Assembly (NCBI RefSeq): GCF_027474845.2
Contig: NZ_CP107031.2
Location: 62,001-126,000, forward strand
From: Maribacter aestuarii
GTDB lineage: Bacteria; Bacteroidota; Bacteroidia; Flavobacteriales; Flavobacteriaceae
Length of the DNA: 64,000 nt
Direction of reading: 5' to 3'
Each line of letters begins with the position of its first letter. Positions within the stretch are counted from its first letter, which is position 1. A program made the position numbers and the translations under genes. Shown piece after piece: positions 59,955 to 64,000 of the stretch. The notes under the pieces are model-generated. The model ran no database searches and was not told the DNA's origin. It saw only the letters and a list, made by a program, of their open reading frames with translations.

Positions 59955-62321
59955 TTAACCTCTGGTGATGCTTTCGTCCAAATTTAAAATCGTGTGTACT
60001 ACCAAGGACAGAGATGCCAACTCCTTCTCCGTAACGTCCATTTCCGCATTAAATTCACCTATGCTGTTGTACTCCGATGCTTCTATAATCCCGTTGTCCA
60101 TTTTGACCTTCATGTCCTCATAATGCTCCCTCAGCATGTTAAGCTCCTCCGTATCCGGCAAGCGGGAAGTAGCTTTTTGGAAAACATAAGAAATTTGTTT
60201 CTCCACTTCCTTAGGGTATTTATTCAGTGTAACCGTAGCCAATGCCCGGGATGCTTCAATAATTTGGGGGTCGTTCAACAGCACAAGAGCCTGTAGCGGC
60301 GTATTCGTTTCTTGGCGCTTTACGGAACATAAATCCCTGGAAGAGGTGTCAAAAGTCATCATACTTGGTGGCGGAACGGTACGTTTCCAAAAGGTATACA
60401 AACTCTTTCGGTATAAATCTTTACCTGTACTTTGCACATACCTAGCGGTACTACCGCCACCACCACCTGTAGTTTCCTCCCAAATGCCCTCCGGTTGGTA
60501 GGGTTTAACACTTGGGCCTCCAACTTCTTTAGACAATAATCCACTTATGGCCAGAGCTTGGTCGCGTATCATCTCGGCCGTGAGGCGCAAACGAGTAGCT
60601 CGGGCTAACCATTTGTTGGCCGGGTCTTTTTCTAAAAGCTCCGGGGTAGTCACCGAAGTTTGTTTATAGGTAGCAGAAAGGGCTATGTAGCGTAGCATGC
60701 GTTTGGTGTCCCAACCCTCTTCCCTAAATTTAATGGCCAAAAAGTCCAATAATTGTGGATGGGAAGGCAAAGCACCTTGATTTCCAAAATCATAGGAAGT
60801 ACTTACCAACCCCGTTCCGAACATACGTTGCCAAAGTCGGTTTACCACTACTCTAGCCGTTAACGGATTATCAGCGTCGAAAAGCCATCTGGAAAGTCCC
60901 AAGCGGTTTTTTGGATAACTCTCTGGGAACGTTAATACAGAACGAGGTGTGTCCGGAAAGACCTGGTCGGTTGGTTGGTCATAGACACCCCTGTTTAAAA
61001 TAAAGGCAGGCTTCTGCTCCTCGCGCTCGTACATTACCATAACAGGAACTTCCTTTTTATTGGATTTTTGTAAGTTGATGAAGCTCAAAACACCGTTTGC
61101 TTCTTTTTCTGTAATCGTAATGAAAGGTTCCGGGGTTTCACTTGGCAAGGGCACCGTTTGTTTCTCTTTGTTGTTATTAAAAAAGCTGAAAAGCTGAAAA
61201 TGTTCTTTTTGGCTTATAGGATCGTATTTGTGATCGTGACATCTGGCGCATTCCAGCGTTAATCCTAAGAATGCGGTTCCGAAGGTCTGTAATCTATCCT
61301 CTACGTATTCCACATGGTATTCCTCTGGAATAGTTCCCCCTTCAAAAGTTATCTTGTGATTTCGATTGAAACCCGTGGCCAATATCTTTTCCAAATTGGC
61401 ATCGGGCATGAGGTCCCCGGCAAGTTGAACCGAAACAAATTCGTCATAGGGCATGTTCTCATCAAAAGCGTGGATAACCCAATCCCGCCATGGCCACATG
61501 GTACGTTCAAAATCGTCTTGATAACCATGCGTATCCGCATAACGAGCAATATCCATCCACTCCGCCGCCATATGTTCTGCATAGTCAATGGTCTGTAACA
61601 ACGAATCTATAAGATTTTCATAGGCTTCAGGTGATTCATTCTTCACAAAGGAATTTACCTGTGCCGGAGTTGGCGGGAGTCCGGTAAGGTCTAAATATAC
61701 ACGACGAATCAACTTTTCCTTCGACGCTTGTGGAGATGGAGCAAGTCCGTTCAATTGTAATTTTTCCATAACGAAACGGTCAACCTCGTTTTCACCCCAA
61801 TCATCACCATCAACTGAAGGAACCTTAGATTTCTCTGGCGGGATAAATGCCCAATGTTCTTTATATTCCGCCCCTTGGGCAATCCATTTTTCGAGAATCG
61901 CTTTTTCTTTCGGAGATAAATCTAAATTGGATTCTGGGGGAGGCATTACTAAATTCGGATCTTCAGAATAGATACGATGTACCAACTCGCTCTTATCCGG
62001 TTGATTCGGAACAATAGCAAACCGGTCCTTATGTTCACCAAGTGCAATATAAGCGTCTTCCGCTTTGTTCAAAGAGAGTCCGGCTTCAATCGCATTTTTA
62101 TCCGGACCATGACATTTAAAGCAACGATCGGAAAGAATGGGTTTCACGTCGAACGTAAAATCTATTTTTTCCGGAATACCTTGTAAATCAGCCTTTGCAA
62201 TTACTCTTTCAGAAGTAGAGGGATTTTGTTGACACGAATAATAGCTTCCGAAAAACAGGGAAAGCAGCAAACAAGTGAGTGCCTTGGTAAGGGTAGTATA
62301 TTTTTTTAGAAAAGTTCCCAT
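59955..62321 (-). CDS. PSCyt1/DUF1549/DUF1553 cytochrome-type lipoprotein
   Basis: 788 residues, first gene of the operon. A lipoprotein-type signal (lipid Cys near 30, GSYYSC), then the PSCyt1 c-type heme site CFKCHGPD (67-74) with LVMPPPESNLDLSPKEKAILEKWI, the DUF1549 domain (NEVDRFVMEKLQLNGLAPSP, RRVYLDLTGLPPT, WMDIARYADTHGYQ) and the DUF1553 domain (NPLTARVVVNRLWQRMFG, DFGNQGALPSHPQLLDFLA, CSVKRQETNTPLQALVLLNDP). Typical of Planctomycetes and polysaccharide-degrading Bacteroidota; thought to work in redox steps on carbohydrates. Confidence 0.94.
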   Translation of the reverse strand: MGTFLKKYTTLTKALTCLLLSLFFGSYYSCQQNPSTSERVIAKADLQGIPEKIDFTFDVKPILSDRCFKCHGPDKNAIEAGLSLNKAEDAYIALGEHKDRFAIVPNQPDKSELVHRIYSEDPNLVMPPPESNLDLSPKEKAILEKWIAQGAEYKEHWAFIPPEKSKVPSVDGDDWGENEVDRFVMEKLQLNGLAPSPQASKEKLIRRVYLDLTGLPPTPAQVNSFVKNESPEAYENLIDSLLQTIDYAEHMAAEWMDIARYADTHGYQDDFERTMWPWRDWVIHAFDENMPYDEFVSVQLAGDLMPDANLEKILATGFNRNHKITFEGGTIPEEYHVEYVEDRLQTFGTAFLGLTLECARCHDHKYDPISQKEHFQLFSFFNNNKEKQTVPLPSETPEPFITITEKEANGVLSFINLQKSNKKEVPVMVMYEREEQKPAFILNRGVYDQPTDQVFPDTPRSVLTFPESYPKNRLGLSRWLFDADNPLTARVVVNRLWQRMFGTGLVSTSYDFGNQGALPSHPQLLDFLAIKFREEGWDTKRMLRYIALSATYKQTSVTTPELLEKDPANKWLARATRLRLTAEMIRDQALAISGLLSKEVGGPSVKPYQPEGIWEETTGGGGGSTARYVQSTGKDLYRKSLYTFWKRTVPPPSMMTFDTSSRDLCSVKRQETNTPLQALVLLNDPQIIEASRALATVTLNKYPKEVEKQISYVFQKATSRLPDTEELNMLREHYEDMKVKMDNGIIEASEYNSIGEFNAEMDVTEKELASLSLVVHTILNLDESITRG

Positions 62322-62511
62322 ATAAAAAGTAAAGTGCTAAATACTGTTGTCACTTAAAGTTAATAACAATTAAGCATACCTACTAAGAAATTTCGACTAA
62401 CAACTATTTTGAAGTCCTAAATACGAGTTCTGAATGTTTGGATGTTAAATGATTGATATTTAAGCAAATTAGCCTCCAACTGTAACCCAACAGTTTCCCA
62501 TAAAGAACAAA

Positions 62512-62539
62512 AGCCCACTTTACTGCGGGCCTTTTTTTT
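62512..62539. terminator. Intrinsic terminator between the edge gene and the DUF1553 operon
   Basis: AGCCCAC pairs with GCGGGC (with one G-U on the minus-strand RNA) around a 6-base loop. T-tracts lie on both sides, longer on the plus side; the only gene it can serve is the minus-strand gene ending at 62557. Confidence 0.75.
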
Positions 62540-62556
62540 CACTATTAAAAAGATGA

Positions 62557-63999
62557 CTAGTTGAATGTTGCACTCATTAAAGCGACCATTGAGGGCTCCT
62601 GACCTTCAGCCACTTTTCCAGAGATATAAATATCTTTCTTTCCACTGGATTTGGCACTTAAAGGAATGACTATAGCGGTTCCAGGGCTACCTGCCGGTGG
62701 AGCAGCCATAGTACCTTGTCCAATAAGTTCTCCATCCGGGGAATCTAAACGTATGTCAAATTCATAAGAGGCCTTTGGGGCTTCTTGCCATCCTGCAGTC
62801 AAAACCACAGCGTTAACACCAGCTAAATCGATATCCTCCAATTGAAACCAGCCTTTTTCTCCTTGTAATAAAAGTAAATCCTGACCACCGTAGGTAACGG
62901 CCATCATATCCTGTGTTTTTGTATCGGCTGAAAATTTCACGGTATTACTTGCCAAGGCAACGGTTTTTGAACCGGTGAGCGGAACAGCACCTTCCTCAGA
63001 ACCATTATCGGTATAACTTGCCGTTAGGACCATCAAGTTCCCTTGATTATTATCCTCGGCGGCAATACTGCCAGAAGGCGGTAGCGATGGTTTTCTACCG
63101 CGCCCTACACTTCCGGCCAAGGAAATAATATAAGTTGCTATTTGCCGGGACTCGTCCGAAGTTATAGTTGGATGAGCAGGCATCATGACCTCGCCCCAAA
63201 CTCCTGAGCCACCTTCTACAATTTTCTTTTTTAAGTAGGCCATAGCATCCCTATCGCCCTTGTATTTTTTAGAGATATCCATATAATTAGGGCCTATAGA
63301 TGCTGAAGCTTCCTTATGGCAAGTCTTGCAGTCCATGGCTTGGGTCAATGCCTTACCTGTAACTGCTGCGGAGACCTGTTGATGACCTAAAGACATTGCC
63401 ACCTTATCCATACCTTCTAAATAATCTACCGATACATAAATATTATCCGGGTTAATTTCTCCACCTTCAGCATCGGTCACCTTAACTTCATACTTTACCG
63501 GTTGGCCAGGTACGTAAAATGACGAATTTCCACCCTTAATGGCGATATCCACTTCAGGTCGTGAATTCCCTGCCACGACGGATGTAGCCGCACTTTTCGC
63601 TGACTCTCCACCAGCATCTTTAACCACTACCGAAATTCTATAATCACCCACAGTGCCATAGGTATAAGAAATCTCCGGCTCCGTGGTTTCTTTGGTTTCG
63701 CCGTTACCCAAATCCCATAAGTAAGAAACAGCATCGTTCTCACGGTCATGAGCCTGCACTTTGGCATTAATAGAAAGCGGCACTTTCCCAGAAGTTTTAT
63801 CTACAATCATATTATCTATGACCGGAGGCCTATTACCACCATTAAAATCAACATAGCTCAAAGCTGAATTATCATTAGCTGTAAACCAACCGCTGCCATA
63901 CTCTAGAAGATACATCCTACCATCGGGACCCATTTCCATATCAATGAGGTTGTTTACTTTAATATCCGATGCAAAAGGCTCCATTTTGTTGAAACTTCC
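62557..63999 (-). CDS. PQQ-type sugar dehydrogenase/PKD/cytochrome c/CBM protein, 5'-truncated by window edge
   Basis: 480 residues visible, open to the right edge (GSFNK precedes the first ATG in frame), so this is the C-terminal part. It begins with DMEMGPDGRMYLLEYGSGW, the end of a glucose/sorbosone-dehydrogenase-like propeller; then a PKD domain (VSYLWDLGNGETKETTEPEISYTYG), a c-type cytochrome (CKTCH, with MMPAHPTIT as probable Met ligand), and a C-terminal CBM6-like beta sandwich (NAVVLTAGWQEAPKASYEFDIRLDSPDG). Likely an exported sugar oxidase passing electrons to its own heme. Confidence 0.9.
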   Translation of the reverse strand, partial: GSFNKMEPFASDIKVNNLIDMEMGPDGRMYLLEYGSGWFTANDNSALSYVDFNGGNRPPVIDNMIVDKTSGKVPLSINAKVQAHDRENDAVSYLWDLGNGETKETTEPEISYTYGTVGDYRISVVVKDAGGESAKSAATSVVAGNSRPEVDIAIKGGNSSFYVPGQPVKYEVKVTDAEGGEINPDNIYVSVDYLEGMDKVAMSLGHQQVSAAVTGKALTQAMDCKTCHKEASASIGPNYMDISKKYKGDRDAMAYLKKKIVEGGSGVWGEVMMPAHPTITSDESRQIATYIISLAGSVGRGRKPSLPPSGSIAAEDNNQGNLMVLTASYTDNGSEEGAVPLTGSKTVALASNTVKFSADTKTQDMMAVTYGGQDLLLLQGEKGWFQLEDIDLAGVNAVVLTAGWQEAPKASYEFDIRLDSPDGELIGQGTMAAPPAGSPGTAIVIPLSAKSSGKKDIYISGKVAEGQEPSMVALMSATFN

Positions 64000-64000
64000 G

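Noticed and set aside
1..64000. tRNA, rRNA, CRISPR, insertion sequences, prophage
   Set aside because: No cloverleaf-like stretch, no spaced direct repeats, and no transposase or integrase protein is present among the readable frames.

Overview
The window looks like chromosomal DNA from a marine member of the Flavobacteriaceae (Bacteroidota; a relative of Maribacter, Zobellia or Arenibacter is my guess). The reasons are the protein families present: DUF4199, DUF4136, a GlmU-like sugar nucleotidyltransferase, a bifunctional OtsA-OtsB, a CarB without its allosteric domain, and type B L31. Two promoters also match the Bacteroidota pattern TTG-N19-TAnnTTTG, and purine-rich Shine-Dalgarno sites are scarce. 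No rRNA, tRNA, insertion sequence, CRISPR array or prophage is visible. Both edges cut genes: an RmuC protein on the left and a sugar-dehydrogenase/PKD/cytochrome c protein on the right.

Layout. 1-6.6 kb: rmuC, a small membrane protein, an acyl-CoA thioesterase, then the oxidative pentose phosphate genes, with pgl and zwf divergent from gnd, and a DUF3124 lipoprotein. 6.6-16.4 kb: small genes, carB behind rpmH, a lytic transglycosylase, an alpha/beta hydrolase, a NATD1-like acetyltransferase, mtaB, a sugar nucleotidyltransferase and rpmE2. 16.5-25.7 kb: DUF4199, a GT2 glycosyltransferase, a phosphohexomutase, an MsbA-like ABC exporter, an ECF sigma factor operon with two envelope partners, a BNR-type lipoprotein and an RsmB-like rRNA methyltransferase. 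25.7-32.5 kb: an M20 amidohydrolase, purL, DUF4136 and GNAT. 32.6-40.9 kb: fatty-acid degradation, with an acyl-CoA ligase, a MarR regulator behind a perfect 30-bp palindrome, FadB-type and FadA-type enzymes, and an acyl-CoA dehydrogenase that is frameshifted near its 3' third. 41-48.2 kb: a PLP decarboxylase, GH15 (possible trehalase) divergent from OtsA-OtsB, and a TolB-like/NTF2 fusion. 48.2-52.5 kb: an MFS transporter and M28 and M1 peptidases.

52.5-54.4 kb is a visibly AT-richer two-gene islet: a pentapeptide-repeat protein with two membrane helices, overlapping by 4 bases a nucleotidyltransferase-fold protein. It is the best candidate for an undescribed accessory (possibly defence or toxin-antitoxin-like) module. 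54.5-62.3 kb is a tight five-gene minus-strand operon: PSCyt1/DUF1549/DUF1553, Tat-dependent DUF1501, a Tat-like NHL propeller, a lipoprotein, and a membrane DUF2231/cytochrome c/LRR protein. The last two share a paralogous C-terminal module. With the sugar dehydrogenase/cytochrome protein at the right edge, this looks like an extracytoplasmic oxidation system whose substrate cannot be read from the sequence.

At the RNA level, two ribosomal-protein genes (rpmH, rpmE2) show the same layout: a consensus promoter, a 5'-proximal hairpin, the gene, an intrinsic terminator, and then an unrelated gene starting about 25-30 bases later with no room for a separate promoter. A plus-strand terminator at 13043-13073 with no upstream plus-strand gene suggests a small RNA or attenuator.
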